Shown here piece after piece: positions 54,301 through 63,834 of a stretch of DNA of 64,000 nucleotides (the stretch's first letter is position 1; each line of letters starts with the position of its first letter). A program made the position numbers and the translations under genes. The stretch is taken from the NCBI RefSeq assembly GCF_900231165.1, contig NZ_LT960614.1, positions 1,300,550-1,364,549 on the forward strand. The letters run 5' to 3'. This DNA comes from Hartmannibacter diazotrophicus (lineage in GTDB: Bacteria > Pseudomonadota > Alphaproteobacteria > Rhizobiales > Pleomorphomonadaceae). The notes under the pieces were generated by a model that was given only the letters and a program-made list of their open reading frames with translations, did not search any database and was not told the origin of the DNA.

Positions 54301-55219
54301 TCATTCGCAGGCCTTTGCGGACCGCCCCGACCTTCTGACCGGCAGCGAGACCGGAAGGACGCTCGTCGTCGCCAATCCCATATCCGGGACATTCCACCGG
54401 CGGCGGCTGGAAAAGATGATCGCTCAACTGCGCGCGAAGGGCGTCGCGGTCGACCTTCACCTGACGTCGCGGGCCGGGGAACTCAGGACGCTTGCGGAGA
54501 CGCTGCCGGAAGACGTAACGACACTGGTCGTTGCCGGCGGCGACGGCTCGCTCAACGAGGCGGTCAACGGTCTCGTGCGCCGGTCGGGCAGTCCGCCGGC
54601 TCTGGCGGTTCTGCCGTTCGGCACGGCCAATGTGCTCGCCCGGGAACTGAAGCTGCCGTTTCACGCCAGTCCGATCGCGCGGATGCTGCGCCGCCGCCGC
54701 CTGGCGCCCCTCCATCTCGGCCAGATCGGCGACCGTGCCTTTCTGCTGATGGCCTCGGCGGGCTTCGACGGCGCGGTCGTTCATGCGGTAGATCCGGCCT
54801 TGAAGCAGCGCTACGGCGCTCTGGCCTATGCCTTTGCGGCCCTACGTCTGGCAATGGCGCGCAAGGGCAGGGACGTGTTGGTGGATGCCGACGGCGAACG
54901 GATCGTGTGCCGGATTGCCGTCGCAACGACCGCCCGCTGCTACGGCGGGCCGATGTCGATCACCACGAAGACCGGCGTGACCATGCCCGGCCTGCGCCTC
55001 GTGACGCTCGCCGACGACCGCCCGCTCACCCTGCTGAAGGCGGCGGTGATGCTCGGCCTCGGGCGGCTTGACCGTCTCGCCTCGGTGGGAGACCGGCCGA
55101 TGACGGAAGTCCGGATGTCGGGGCAGGGGATCGCCATGCAGATCGACGGCGATGCCATGGACACAACCGACGCTCCGATCCGGGCCCATCCCCGTCTTCT
55201 CAGCGTGGTCGTCCCCTGA
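54293..55219 (+). CDS. Diacylglycerol kinase-family lipid kinase (YegS/LcbK-like)
   Basis: A 308-aa lipid kinase with the family's catalytic domain: [30 protein letters not shown] (nucleotide loop) and [17 protein letters not shown]-terminal beta-sandwich follows, ending [15 protein letters not shown]. It would phosphorylate diacylglycerol or a sphingoid/other lipid. The start overlaps rnhA by 8 bp (ATG 54293; TTG 54287 is possible). Its stop TGA is directly next to the opposite gene's stop, TGATCA. Confidence 0.9.
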   Translation: MNDHSQAFADRPDLLTGSETGRTLVVANPISGTFHRRRLEKMIAQLRAKGVAVDLHLTSRAGELRTLAETLPEDVTTLVVAGGDGSLNEAVNGLVRRSGSPPALAVLPFGTANVLARELKLPFHASPIARMLRRRRLAPLHLGQIGDRAFLLMASAGFDGAVVHAVDPALKQRYGALAYAFAALRLAMARKGRDVLVDADGERIVCRIAVATTARCYGGPMSITTKTGVTMPGLRLVTLADDRPLTLLKAAVMLGLGRLDRLASVGDRPMTEVRMSGQGIAMQIDGDAMDTTDAPIRAHPRLLSVVVP

Positions 55220-57568
55220 TCAGACCGGTTCAGGGTCCAGCCGGGCGGATTCCTCGGCTTCTTCCTCGGTGCACAGAACGATCTGGCAGTGGCAGTCCTC
55301 GTGCGGCTCAAGCGCGGCGAGCGCACGCTCGGCAACCGGCGCCTCGGCTCCGGATCGCTTGACCATCATCACGGCATCCACCTGGCTGACGAGCGGACGC
55401 AGGGCCCGTTCGTTGCCGGTCGGCGGTGCGTCGAATACGATGACTTCGGCGTATCCCCTCAGCAACTCCATGAAATCGAGGAAGTCCACATCGCCAAGGC
55501 GGGCGATCGCCTTCTTGCTGGACTGGAAGTCGCCGAGCGGAAGGATCGACAGCGGCACATTCTTCTGCAGTTGCAGAGCTTCGAGCAGTTCGGCATTGCC
55601 GTCGATGACGTCGGCGAGCGTCGGTCTTTGCGTGGCAGCTTCGGGCTCGCCATTGGTGATCAACAGCGTCTCGAACCCTGAATTGGCGGCGCTGCGGGCA
55701 AGGCTCCGCGCGACCGCCGCATGCGGGGCCTTCGCCGTGGCGCCGGCCACGAGAATGAACTGGCGCGGGATCGCATCGTTGCCGGCACCGGCAATCAGAT
55801 CCATCCAGGGCCGGACGATCTCGCCGATCGGATCGGCATGGGCCCAGTCCCGCGTTTCGCGATTGGCGGCCGCCGACAGGGAATAGGGCGCCTGTTGACC
55901 TGCAGTGCCGTCGGCAACCCCGGCCTTCTCCCGCAGCTTCGAAAGGTGTGCGAGGAAACGTTCCTTCCGGCTGCCCGCCGGTGTCTCTGCTGCGCGCTCG
56001 GTCTCCGCCGCGCGCTCGGTCTCCGCCGCGGCGAACCGGCTCTTCTGGTCAGGCGCCTCCATCGTCGGTTTTGCCGCAGGCTCCGCCCGTTTGGGGGCCG
56101 TTGCCTCGGCCGTCTCCCGTCGGCCGGCCCGGTCACGCTCTGGCGCCGGCGGCGGCGTTCTGCCGCCGTTCCGGGTCTTCGCCGCGCGGCGTTTGAGCAG
56201 TCCGGCCGTCGTGAGGGCCTCGCCGAGAAGCGCCGAGCCATATCCGCCGGCGACGCCCAGCATCAGGCCGCCGATGGCGACGATGATCGGGCTGAAGCGG
56301 GTGGACTTGAGTGGCGGCGTCGCCGGCGAGACGACGCGGGCCTCGGAATTTTGCAGCGAACTCTGCTCATTGGCCTGCTTGAAGCGGGAGAGGAACTCTT
56401 CGTAGAGCCTGCGGTTGGCGTCAGCCTCCCGCTCGAGAGCCCGCACCTTGACCAGCGCTCCATCGGTATCGGAGGCCCTGGACTCAAGCGAAGCGAGTTG
56501 CTTTTCAAGGGCGAACTGCTGTTCGCGCGCGGCATTCGCGGCGCGCTCCGCCAGCGAGATCTGGCGATTGAGTTCCGCCGTGATCTGCTTTTCCGTACTG
56601 GAAAGCTGCGCCTTGAGCGCCAGGAGCTTGGGATGCCGGTCGCCGTAGATGAGGCTCTGGTCGGCGATCTGGCGCTGGATTTGCGCATGCTGCAGGCGAA
56701 GATTGGAGATGACGGACGACCCGGACGTATCGGCGCCCGTGTCGGCCAGCGGATTGCTGGCGTTGTCGCGGGCCTGCTGGTAGCGCGCCAGCGCCTGTTC
56801 CGCATTCGACCGCGCGAGGGCCACCTGCTGTACCAGATCGCTCATCTCCCGTTCGCGAACGGTCGTCGAGTTGCCGGCGTCGACGATGCCATATTCGGCG
56901 CGGGCGGCCGCAACCGCCGCTTCGGATGTGTTCACGGCGTTGGCGAGGCTGGACAGGCGTTCCTTCAGCCAGTCGGCGGCCTCGGTCGCCGCCTGGATGC
57001 GGGTGCCCGTCTGCTGGGACACGAAGGTTTCGGCGACCGCATTGGCATAGAGCGCCGCCTTCTCGCGATTTTTCGACGTAAACGTGACCTCGACCACATA
57101 GGTGATGCCGCGCCGCTCGATCGTCAGTTGCTTGGCAAAGCGGGAAAGGAGGGCGAGTTCGGTCGGAGCCTTGCCGGAGAGAAAGGACTTGCTGTTGAAT
57201 TCGGGATCGTCCGCGATCTTCAGCTTCTCGATCAACGGCCTCAGGAAGCCGTCCGACTTGGCGACCTGGACGAGACTTTCCAGCGCGATGGCATCGTTGC
57301 CGATGCCGGGCAGCACGTCCTCGTTGGCGGTGATGCGCGGCGTGCGCGGATCGACGAAGACGAGAGCTGTCGCGGAATACTTGACCGGCATCACGTAGTA
57401 GATGGCGAAGGCCAGGATGAGGGCGACGATGGAGAACTTGACCGCCCGCCAGAAATAGGTCGACAGGAAGCGCAGAAGGGCTAGCGGATCGATGAGACCG
57501 TCCGAGATGGTTGGCTCTGACTGCTCTGCAGCCGGGGACTCCCAATCGAAATTGTCCTGCCGACGCAT
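55220..57568 (-). CDS. GumC/Wzc-like polysaccharide co-polymerase with degenerate kinase domain
   Basis: A 782-aa inner-membrane chain-length determinant. A first membrane helix lies near 45-65 (VALILAFAIYYVMPVKYSAT), then a Wzz domain, long coiled coils (~190-420) with Arg/Glu/Ala heptads, and a second helix near 440-465 (SPIIVAIGGLMLGVAGGYGSALL). The C-terminal ~220 residues have the BY-kinase fold, but Walker A is GATAKAPHAAVA in place of GEGKS/T, Walker A' survives as VIVFDAPPT, and there is no C-terminal tyrosine cluster. It is thus probably a non-catalytic partner. A short repeated Glu/Ala/Arg linker precedes the domain. Confidence 0.85.
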   Translation of the reverse strand: MRRQDNFDWESPAAEQSEPTISDGLIDPLALLRFLSTYFWRAVKFSIVALILAFAIYYVMPVKYSATALVFVDPRTPRITANEDVLPGIGNDAIALESLVQVAKSDGFLRPLIEKLKIADDPEFNSKSFLSGKAPTELALLSRFAKQLTIERRGITYVVEVTFTSKNREKAALYANAVAETFVSQQTGTRIQAATEAADWLKERLSSLANAVNTSEAAVAAARAEYGIVDAGNSTTVREREMSDLVQQVALARSNAEQALARYQQARDNASNPLADTGADTSGSSVISNLRLQHAQIQRQIADQSLIYGDRHPKLLALKAQLSSTEKQITAELNRQISLAERAANAAREQQFALEKQLASLESRASDTDGALVKVRALEREADANRRLYEEFLSRFKQANEQSSLQNSEARVVSPATPPLKSTRFSPIIVAIGGLMLGVAGGYGSALLGEALTTAGLLKRRAAKTRNGGRTPPPAPERDRAGRRETAEATAPKRAEPAAKPTMEAPDQKSRFAAAETERAAETERAAETPAGSRKERFLAHLSKLREKAGVADGTAGQQAPYSLSAAANRETRDWAHADPIGEIVRPWMDLIAGAGNDAIPRQFILVAGATAKAPHAAVARSLARSAANSGFETLLITNGEPEAATQRPTLADVIDGNAELLEALQLQKNVPLSILPLGDFQSSKKAIARLGDVDFLDFMELLRGYAEVIVFDAPPTGNERALRPLVSQVDAVMMVKRSGAEAPVAERALAALEPHEDCHCQIVLCTEEEAEESARLDPEPV
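55984..56031 (-). repeat. 18-bp tandem repeat inside the GumC-like gene
   Basis: The unit TCTCCGCCGCGCGCTCGG is repeated about 2.5 times (the first copy has changes), encoding the in-frame hexapeptide repeat AAETER in the linker before the kinase-like domain. Confidence 0.8.
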
Positions 57569-57902
57569 GACTTAGCCCCTCACCAAATCCGATCAGGCGG
57601 AAGAGTACCGCCTGTTTGCAAGTATCTTTTGTCCGTCGATGGCGACGGGCCCTTCGCCGGGTGGCCGAAATTCAGTTCCGACATGCAAATCCGCCTCGCG
57701 GCGGCAATGCCGTGATGACCAGCTTTATGGTGAATAAAACACTGCGCTGTTAAGATTCAGTTATCCATGCCGAACGGTTGATGAACACTGGCAACGTGAC
57801 ATTAAATGCGCGCGTAGGTGAATGACGACAGTTCAATTGCGCTTCGCCTGACCGGCCTTCGGATGCCGGCGGGGAACGCGGTTCTTGCCTGGAGTTGGCC
57901 GC
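57569..57902. other. Divergent promoter region of the second polysaccharide locus
   Basis: The 334-nt gap between the GumC-like gene and the polymerase gene has no coding frame. An AT-rich part at ~57715-57790 (AATAAAAC and similar) is the likely promoter area. No specific operator was recognised. Confidence 0.4.
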
Positions 57903-59516
57903 GTGTTCGCCGCAGGTATCCATTCCGCTGCCGAAAAGGCACCGCGTATCGATGGGCGCTTCGGCCTTCTCGGGTACCATTTCGTCCATTCCCTGGCCGT
58001 TCTCTCGATCGGCTTCTTCGTGACGGCGCTGCCGATCGTCCTCAGCGACATCAACAAGATCTTCGCCATCCTGATGGCCGTCATCGTGGCGCTGCTGGTC
58101 GCCAACTTCATCCCGAAGTCGATCCCGGCGGTCATCCTGATCTCCGCGCTCTTCCAGAATCTCTTCGTTTCCATGACGTCGCCGTTGATCCAGTCGCTCG
58201 AGACATTCAACTTCGTCCGCGGCTTCAACTTCCTGACGCTGGTGATCTTTTTCCTGTTCTACTGGTTCGGGGTGCTGTTTCAGCGGCAGCGCTACAACGC
58301 GCTGTTCATGCGCTATTTCTATGCCAGCACGATCGTTCTTCTGGTCGTCGGCGTCTATTTCGCATTTGGCCTCATCAAGAACGGGCAGGGCGCGATCATC
58401 TACCTGCGCAACATCGCCGTCCCGTTGATGGTCTTCCAGGTGACGATGACAATCGCCTATTCGCACCGCCCGAAGGTGACAGTCCCTTTCATCGTCGTCG
58501 CGGTACTGATCGTCTTGCTCGGGTATTTCGAGTTCTTTTTCCGCGATGAATGGCTCCAGCTCACAAACTACTCCAATTACGCCTACTGGAACACCACGGC
58601 TTTCCGTGAAGTCGGCTATTATTACCGTGTCGCCGCCATCCATCGGCAGGTCATGACCGGTCTGACGGACCAGTTCAGGGTCACGCTCTTCAACACCCCC
58701 TTGCTCGCCGATCTCGATTTGAGCGTTCTTCGCCTCAACGGGCCGAACATCCACTCGATCAGCTACGCCTACGCGCTCTGTTTCCTGTCTCTCTTCAGCT
58801 TCGCCAACCGCCGCTTCGGCCTCTTCATGCTGATCTTTCCGATCCTCGTCTTCACCAGCGCCAAGGGCGCCCTCGTCGTCGTGGCCGTGACGGTGTTCAT
58901 GGCGCTGCTGAACGGACTGTTCGAAGGCCGTTTCGCCCTCGTTTTGTTCGGACTGTTGATGATCGCCTACTGCACTTTCGTCATCATCAGTGGTATCAAG
59001 GTCAGGGATTATCATGTGCTGGGGTTGATCGGCGGCCTGAAAGGTTTTCTGTCCAATCCGATCGGACGAGGACTGGGTGCCGGCGGCAATCTTGCGGTCG
59101 ACTTCGGCAAGCTGGACTGGGAGGCGGCGCAGAACGAGGGCGAAACCGAAACTGCAGTGGAAAGCGCCATCGGCGTTATTCTGTTCCAGATGGGAATAGC
59201 CGCCTTCGTCGTCATCGGGTTCTATGGCTGGGTTGGGTTTACTGTGTGGCGGATGTTCGTGAAATTGCGGCATCCGCAATATTGCATTGCGGCTTACGGT
59301 CTGTTTGCCATTCTTGTGAACGGATTGTTTCAGGAGGAGGCGTTATTTTCGCCGCTGTCACTTGGGCTGATGATTTCATTTGCAGGACTTGCAATCGGTT
59401 CCGCCGCGCGGACCGGTGCTCTCGAGGTTGTCCTGCGTCCTTCCGATCATCGTGCCTTGTCCCCGCCGGTGCGCTCATCCGGGCGTGACGTGGCGGGGTA
59501 CCTGTCACCTGCCTGA
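57903..59516 (+). CDS. O-antigen/exopolysaccharide polymerase-like membrane protein
   Basis: A protein of ~537 aa with about 12 helices and Wzy/ExoQ-like layout. The large loop (~215-320) carries REVGYYYRVAA and HSISYAYALCFL; a later loop has the Gly-rich GRGLGAGGNLAV and ETAVESAIGVILFQ, as in polymerases of repeat-unit polysaccharides. The GTG start at 57903 has GGAG 9 nt upstream; TTG 57885 is possible. The C-terminal ~35 residues are cytosolic and basic. Confidence 0.78.
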   Translation: MFAAGIHSAAEKAPRIDGRFGLLGYHFVHSLAVLSIGFFVTALPIVLSDINKIFAILMAVIVALLVANFIPKSIPAVILISALFQNLFVSMTSPLIQSLETFNFVRGFNFLTLVIFFLFYWFGVLFQRQRYNALFMRYFYASTIVLLVVGVYFAFGLIKNGQGAIIYLRNIAVPLMVFQVTMTIAYSHRPKVTVPFIVVAVLIVLLGYFEFFFRDEWLQLTNYSNYAYWNTTAFREVGYYYRVAAIHRQVMTGLTDQFRVTLFNTPLLADLDLSVLRLNGPNIHSISYAYALCFLSLFSFANRRFGLFMLIFPILVFTSAKGALVVVAVTVFMALLNGLFEGRFALVLFGLLMIAYCTFVIISGIKVRDYHVLGLIGGLKGFLSNPIGRGLGAGGNLAVDFGKLDWEAAQNEGETETAVESAIGVILFQMGIAAFVVIGFYGWVGFTVWRMFVKLRHPQYCIAAYGLFAILVNGLFQEEALFSPLSLGLMISFAGLAIGSAARTGALEVVLRPSDHRALSPPVRSSGRDVAGYLSPA

Positions 59517-59643
59517 GCCAAAGCCGCGATACAAGCGCTGTCGCAGGGTTAGCGGCTGGTCTTGTGCGGACAATTTCGATTGCGCGATGACGATGACCGT
59601 CGTCAGGGTGTATCTGCGTGTCGGTTAGTAGAAACGGACCTGA

Positions 59644-61023
59644 ATGACCGAAGAAAGCCAACTGATAGGATCCCATCCGGGGGAGAAGGACCAGAGCGGG
59701 CTGCGCTCCTCACTTCAGGGTCTTCTTGCGATGGCGCGCGCCTATATTGCCGACAAGGGCAATCACGGCATCTTCGGCGTGATGCTGTTGAAGGTGGCGA
59801 GCGCGGTAGCCTCCATTCTCTTCCTGTCCGTTTCCGCGCGCGCTCTTGGCTCCTATGAATTCGGCCGCTTCGCCGTCTGGTTCTCGCTGGCTTCGATCGC
59901 CTCCGTCGTGGCCGTCTTCGGCCAGGAATTGCTGATCGTCAGGACCTGGAACGAATACGTCGCCTCAAGGCGCTGGGCTCTCGCCAAGGGAGCGCTGCTT
60001 TCGGGCTTCGTGATCACGATCGGCATGTCGCTGCTGGTCGGCCTGGCGCTGTTCGTCTTTCAGGACGAGCAGACCGGCGACATCGTCTTTGCGGCCGGGC
60101 TCGGCATCTTCCTCGTGATCAATACGCTGCAGCAGCATACCTCCTACGCCGCGCGGGCCATCGTCAATATCTTCGTGGCCAGCGGTCACCGCGAGATCAC
60201 CTGGCGGCTGCTGGTGGTCGTGGTGCTCATCGGGATGATGATCGGTGCGGTGAAACTGACGGCCGGCGAACTCTTCCTGATCTCGGCCGCCTGCATCGGC
60301 GTCGCGTTTGTCATCCAGTGCGTTGCCATTTGGCGCGCCGTTCCCGGCGCCGTCCGTGCCGCCAAGGCGGAATATGCCCGTGAGGAATGGATCTCGCGCT
60401 CCTGGAAGATGTGGCTCTCCACCATCATGGAGTCCCTGAACCAGTATATCGAGGTGCTGATCGTCGGTTATCTGATCGATCCGGTCGCCGCCGGCGCCTA
60501 TTTCTTCGCCTCCCGGCTGGCCAACAGCTTTGCTCTGGCCGCCGACAGCGTCGGCACGTTTGGCACCCGGCACGTTCCGAGGCTATACTATGCGCAGAAG
60601 CACGAAGAGCTTGCGCAGATCATGTACCGGATGGCGCAGTTCACGGCCATCATCGTGGGCGCGGGCATCGTCGGCGTCCTTCTGTTCGGCAAGCTGGCGC
60701 TGTGGCTTTGCGGCCCCGAATACGTCAGCCAGTTTCCGATCCTTCTCGTGCTGTCCATCGGCACGGCCGCCGCCGCGGCTGCGGGTCCGGCCCCGGCCAT
60801 CCTGATGCTGACTGGCCACGAGGGCCGCTACCTTACGATTATTGCCAGTAGTGTTGCTTTGCGTTGTCTCGGCTTCTACCTGCTGATCCCGCATTTCGGC
60901 ACAATGGGGGCTGCTATTTCGACCGCCGTAACTTTCGTTGGCATTACGCTCTTCATTAATAGTCAGTGCCGCAAACTGACGGGACTCGATCCCTCCGTGG
61001 CGCAGCTTATGAAGAAAGTCTGA
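59644..61023 (+). CDS. Oligosaccharide flippase
   Basis: A 459-aa flippase with about 12-14 hydrophobic helices and an N-terminal ~40-residue soluble tail. The N-terminal turn SVSARALGSYEFGRFAVW is typical of the polysaccharide synthase/Wzx family, and GPEYVSQFPILLVLS and a central FASRLANSFALAADSVG match its second half. Normal G+C, unlike the flippase at 15.9 kb. It is 2 nt from the next gene's start. Confidence 0.9.
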   Translation: MTEESQLIGSHPGEKDQSGLRSSLQGLLAMARAYIADKGNHGIFGVMLLKVASAVASILFLSVSARALGSYEFGRFAVWFSLASIASVVAVFGQELLIVRTWNEYVASRRWALAKGALLSGFVITIGMSLLVGLALFVFQDEQTGDIVFAAGLGIFLVINTLQQHTSYAARAIVNIFVASGHREITWRLLVVVVLIGMMIGAVKLTAGELFLISAACIGVAFVIQCVAIWRAVPGAVRAAKAEYAREEWISRSWKMWLSTIMESLNQYIEVLIVGYLIDPVAAGAYFFASRLANSFALAADSVGTFGTRHVPRLYYAQKHEELAQIMYRMAQFTAIIVGAGIVGVLLFGKLALWLCGPEYVSQFPILLVLSIGTAAAAAAGPAPAILMLTGHEGRYLTIIASSVALRCLGFYLLIPHFGTMGAAISTAVTFVGITLFINSQCRKLTGLDPSVAQLMKKV

Positions 61024-61025
61024 AA

Positions 61026-62273
61026 ATGACGATCTCCTATCCCTTGACCCGAAAAAAGAAAAACAGTCCGGGAGTCCTGCACGATATGCTCGTCGGACCA
61101 GAAGAACACGAGACCGTCCGGCCCACCGGCCCGCAAAGGATCATGCTGGTCCAGACACAGGCCGAAAATGGCGGGGCGCAGGAAATCTCGCGCCTGCTGA
61201 GCAAGGGGCTGGAGGCGCGCGGCTACGTCGTGCAGCAGCTCTTCTTCTTCCGGCGGACGGAGAGTTTCGACAATTTGCCGAACGCCGCCTTCTGCTGCCT
61301 GGAGCGTCCCAGCGGTCCGTGGACGTTCATGAAGTTCCTCGGGCGGCTCTGGAGCGAAATCCGCAAGTTCCGGCCGGACGTGCTGATGACCTTCCAGCAC
61401 TACGGCAATTTCTTCGGCGTGCCGATGGCGCATCTGGCGGGCGTGCGCCATGTGATCGCCAACCAGAACTCCGCGCCGACCCTCATGAATCGCATGCTGC
61501 GGCTGTCGGACAAGCTGGCCGGCATGCTTGGTCTCTATCACGCCAACGTCAGCAATTCCTGCGAGACGGAGCAGGAATTCAGCAACTATCCGGCAAGCTA
61601 TCGCCGCCGGGTCGTCCACGTGCCGCACGGGTTCCAGGACAAGAGCACCGATCTGTCCAAGACGGAGGCTCGCCGCCTGTTCGACCTGCCCGTCGACGTC
61701 GCCCTGATGGGCACCGTTTCGCGCCTGAACGTGCTGAAGAACATCGAGGCGCCGATCAAGTCTCTTGCCGATCTGCCTGATGTGCATCTGGCGGTGGCCG
61801 GGCAGGGCTGCCACAAGGCGGCGCTCGTCGAGCTGGCCACGTCGGTGGGCGTTGCCGACCGCGTTCATTTCATCGGTGAGGTGGCGTCCGGACGCGTCGG
61901 TGAGTTTCTGGCCGCGCTCGATCTCTTCGTCTTTCCATCGCTCGCGGAAACATTCGGTCTGGCGGGTGTCGAGGCGGCGCAGGCCGGCGTGCCCGTCGTT
62001 GCCAACCGGTTGCCTGTTCTGGAAGAGGTGCTTTCGGTCGACGGCAAGCCCTGTGCGCTTTTCGTCGATGCTTCCGATGTGCCCGCTCTGACGAACGGCA
62101 TCAGGCAGGTTCTCACCGACGAGGCTCTTGTCCGCTCCCTCGTCACGGCCGGCCGGCAACTGGAGGCGAAATATTCGTTGGACGCCATGGTCGACGGCTA
62201 CGTGCAACTGATCGACGATCTGGAGCGCAAGGCTCTTCGGCCCGGCAAGGGCATGTCGATCGCCAAGGCATGA
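61026..62273 (+). CDS. Family 4 glycosyltransferase
   Basis: GT-B transferase of 415 aa. The N-terminal domain has MLVQTQAENGGAQEISRLL with the Gly-rich donor-side loop; the C-terminal nucleotide-sugar domain has GTVSRLNVLKNIE, VAGQGCHKAAL and FPSLAETFGLAGVEAAQAGVPVVA (the EX7E motif). The ATG is just after the flippase stop. The donor sugar is unknown. It overlaps the next gene by 4 bp. Confidence 0.9.
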   Translation: MTISYPLTRKKKNSPGVLHDMLVGPEEHETVRPTGPQRIMLVQTQAENGGAQEISRLLSKGLEARGYVVQQLFFFRRTESFDNLPNAAFCCLERPSGPWTFMKFLGRLWSEIRKFRPDVLMTFQHYGNFFGVPMAHLAGVRHVIANQNSAPTLMNRMLRLSDKLAGMLGLYHANVSNSCETEQEFSNYPASYRRRVVHVPHGFQDKSTDLSKTEARRLFDLPVDVALMGTVSRLNVLKNIEAPIKSLADLPDVHLAVAGQGCHKAALVELATSVGVADRVHFIGEVASGRVGEFLAALDLFVFPSLAETFGLAGVEAAQAGVPVVANRLPVLEEVLSVDGKPCALFVDASDVPALTNGIRQVLTDEALVRSLVTAGRQLEAKYSLDAMVDGYVQLIDDLERKALRPGKGMSIAKA

Positions 62274-63802
62274 TCGTCGCCATTCACGGTTCGCCGGTCC
62301 GGCTGCGGCGCTGGCATGAAAGGCTGGCCGCGCGGCTTTCCGCGCTTGCGGACGTGGACCTGCGCTGGTCGGAAGGGGAGGGCGGATCGCCGCTTCCCGG
62401 CTCCGTTTCGCTGCTGCTCGAACTGGAGCGCCTCGTCCTGCATCGGCTGAAGCCGGGTCTTGCCGATCCCGATACGGCCAAGGACCCCGGCTGCCCGCCT
62501 GTCGGAACCGACAAGCCGGACATCGTCCTCGATCTTGGCGATGCCCCTTTGCAGGCGGCGCCCGGCTCGCGCCATCTGCGCGTTCTCTACGACGGCCTGC
62601 CGGGAGAAGACGCACTCTTTTCAGCCATTCTCTCCGGGCGCATCCCGGTCATCGAGATCGAGGACGTTGCTGCTGGAACGATCCTCGCCTTTGCCAATCC
62701 CTCGCCGGAAACATCCGGCGGGCTGCGCGGCGGTATCGATGCCGTCTGCTCGCGGGTCGTGACGCTGTCGGAACGGCTGCTGAAGGCCCTGGTCAGCGGC
62801 AGAGAGCCCGAGCCGCTGCTCAAGGCGACCCATCCGGGCCGCTCGCCGGCAAATCCTCTTGTCTCCGGTGCCAGGCACATCGCGGCATCCGCCGTCCGCG
62901 AGGCCTATCGCCTGTGCTGTCATGCGCCGCACTGGCGGATCGGCTGGCGCATGAACGACGGCGACGGCGTGCTGGACCGCGGCGACCTCATGGGACCGCG
63001 CTGGAACGTGCTTTCCGATCCGGGCGATCATTTCTACGCCGATCCGGTTCCAGTGACGTGGCAGGGCAAGACCGTCCTCTTTTTCGAGGACCTCGACCAC
63101 CGTGTCGGCAAGGGGATCATCTCGGCCGTCGAGCTCGATGACAAAGGTCCTGTCGGCCCGGTGCGGCCGGTTCTGGAGGACCCCTGGCATCTCTCCTACC
63201 CCTTCATGATCGAGCACGGCGGCGCGCTCTATATGATCCCGGAGACGGGCGGCAACCGCGACGTCGCGCTTTATCGCTGCGTCTCCTTCCCGGACCGCTG
63301 GGAACGTTGCGCGGTCCTGCTGGACAACATCGTCGCGGCCGATGTGACGATCATCCGGCACGGCGGGCGGATGTGGATGTTCTGCGCCACCTGGGACGAT
63401 TCCGGAGGCTGGTCGGACTGCCTGTCGATCTTCCACGCGCCCGATCTCTTCGGTCCCTGGACGCCGCTTGCCGGAAACCCGGTGCTGATCGACCGCGATA
63501 CGGCGCGGCCTGCCGGCGACATGGTGCTGCGGGAGGGCAAGATCTGGCGTCCCGTGCAGGACTGTTCCGGCGGCTACGGCTCCGCGCTCGGCGTCATGGA
63601 GGTGACGCGCCTCGATGAAGGGGGATTCGAGCAGATCCTACGCCACCACGTGCGTCCGGGGCCGCTGTGGCCGGGACGCAAGCTCCATACCTACAATCGC
63701 CTCGGCCGGCTCGAGGTGATCGACGGCACGACCTATCGGCCCAAGATCCCCTGGCTCGCTGCCAAGGTGGACGAGCGGATGGCGCCCGCCGCAAGCGTCT
63801 GA
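62270..63802 (+). CDS. GINT1-like beta-propeller transferase family protein
   Basis: A 510-aa protein. The first ~200 residues resemble a formyltransferase-like module (MIVAIHGSPVRLRRW...VLDLGDAP). The rest (~235-500) is a five-bladed beta-propeller with repeated F-Y-A-D-P and E-D-P-W-H-L-S-Y-P-F motifs, IPETGGNRDVALYRC, and GPWTPLAGNPV, as in glucosamine inositolphosphorylceramide transferase (GINT1)-like proteins. ATGA overlap couples it to the GT4. Its acceptor is unknown. Confidence 0.75.
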   Translation: MIVAIHGSPVRLRRWHERLAARLSALADVDLRWSEGEGGSPLPGSVSLLLELERLVLHRLKPGLADPDTAKDPGCPPVGTDKPDIVLDLGDAPLQAAPGSRHLRVLYDGLPGEDALFSAILSGRIPVIEIEDVAAGTILAFANPSPETSGGLRGGIDAVCSRVVTLSERLLKALVSGREPEPLLKATHPGRSPANPLVSGARHIAASAVREAYRLCCHAPHWRIGWRMNDGDGVLDRGDLMGPRWNVLSDPGDHFYADPVPVTWQGKTVLFFEDLDHRVGKGIISAVELDDKGPVGPVRPVLEDPWHLSYPFMIEHGGALYMIPETGGNRDVALYRCVSFPDRWERCAVLLDNIVAADVTIIRHGGRMWMFCATWDDSGGWSDCLSIFHAPDLFGPWTPLAGNPVLIDRDTARPAGDMVLREGKIWRPVQDCSGGYGSALGVMEVTRLDEGGFEQILRHHVRPGPLWPGRKLHTYNRLGRLEVIDGTTYRPKIPWLAAKVDERMAPAASV

Positions 63803-63834
63803 CGTGCGGCCAGCTTTCTGGTCGTCGTCTTGCC

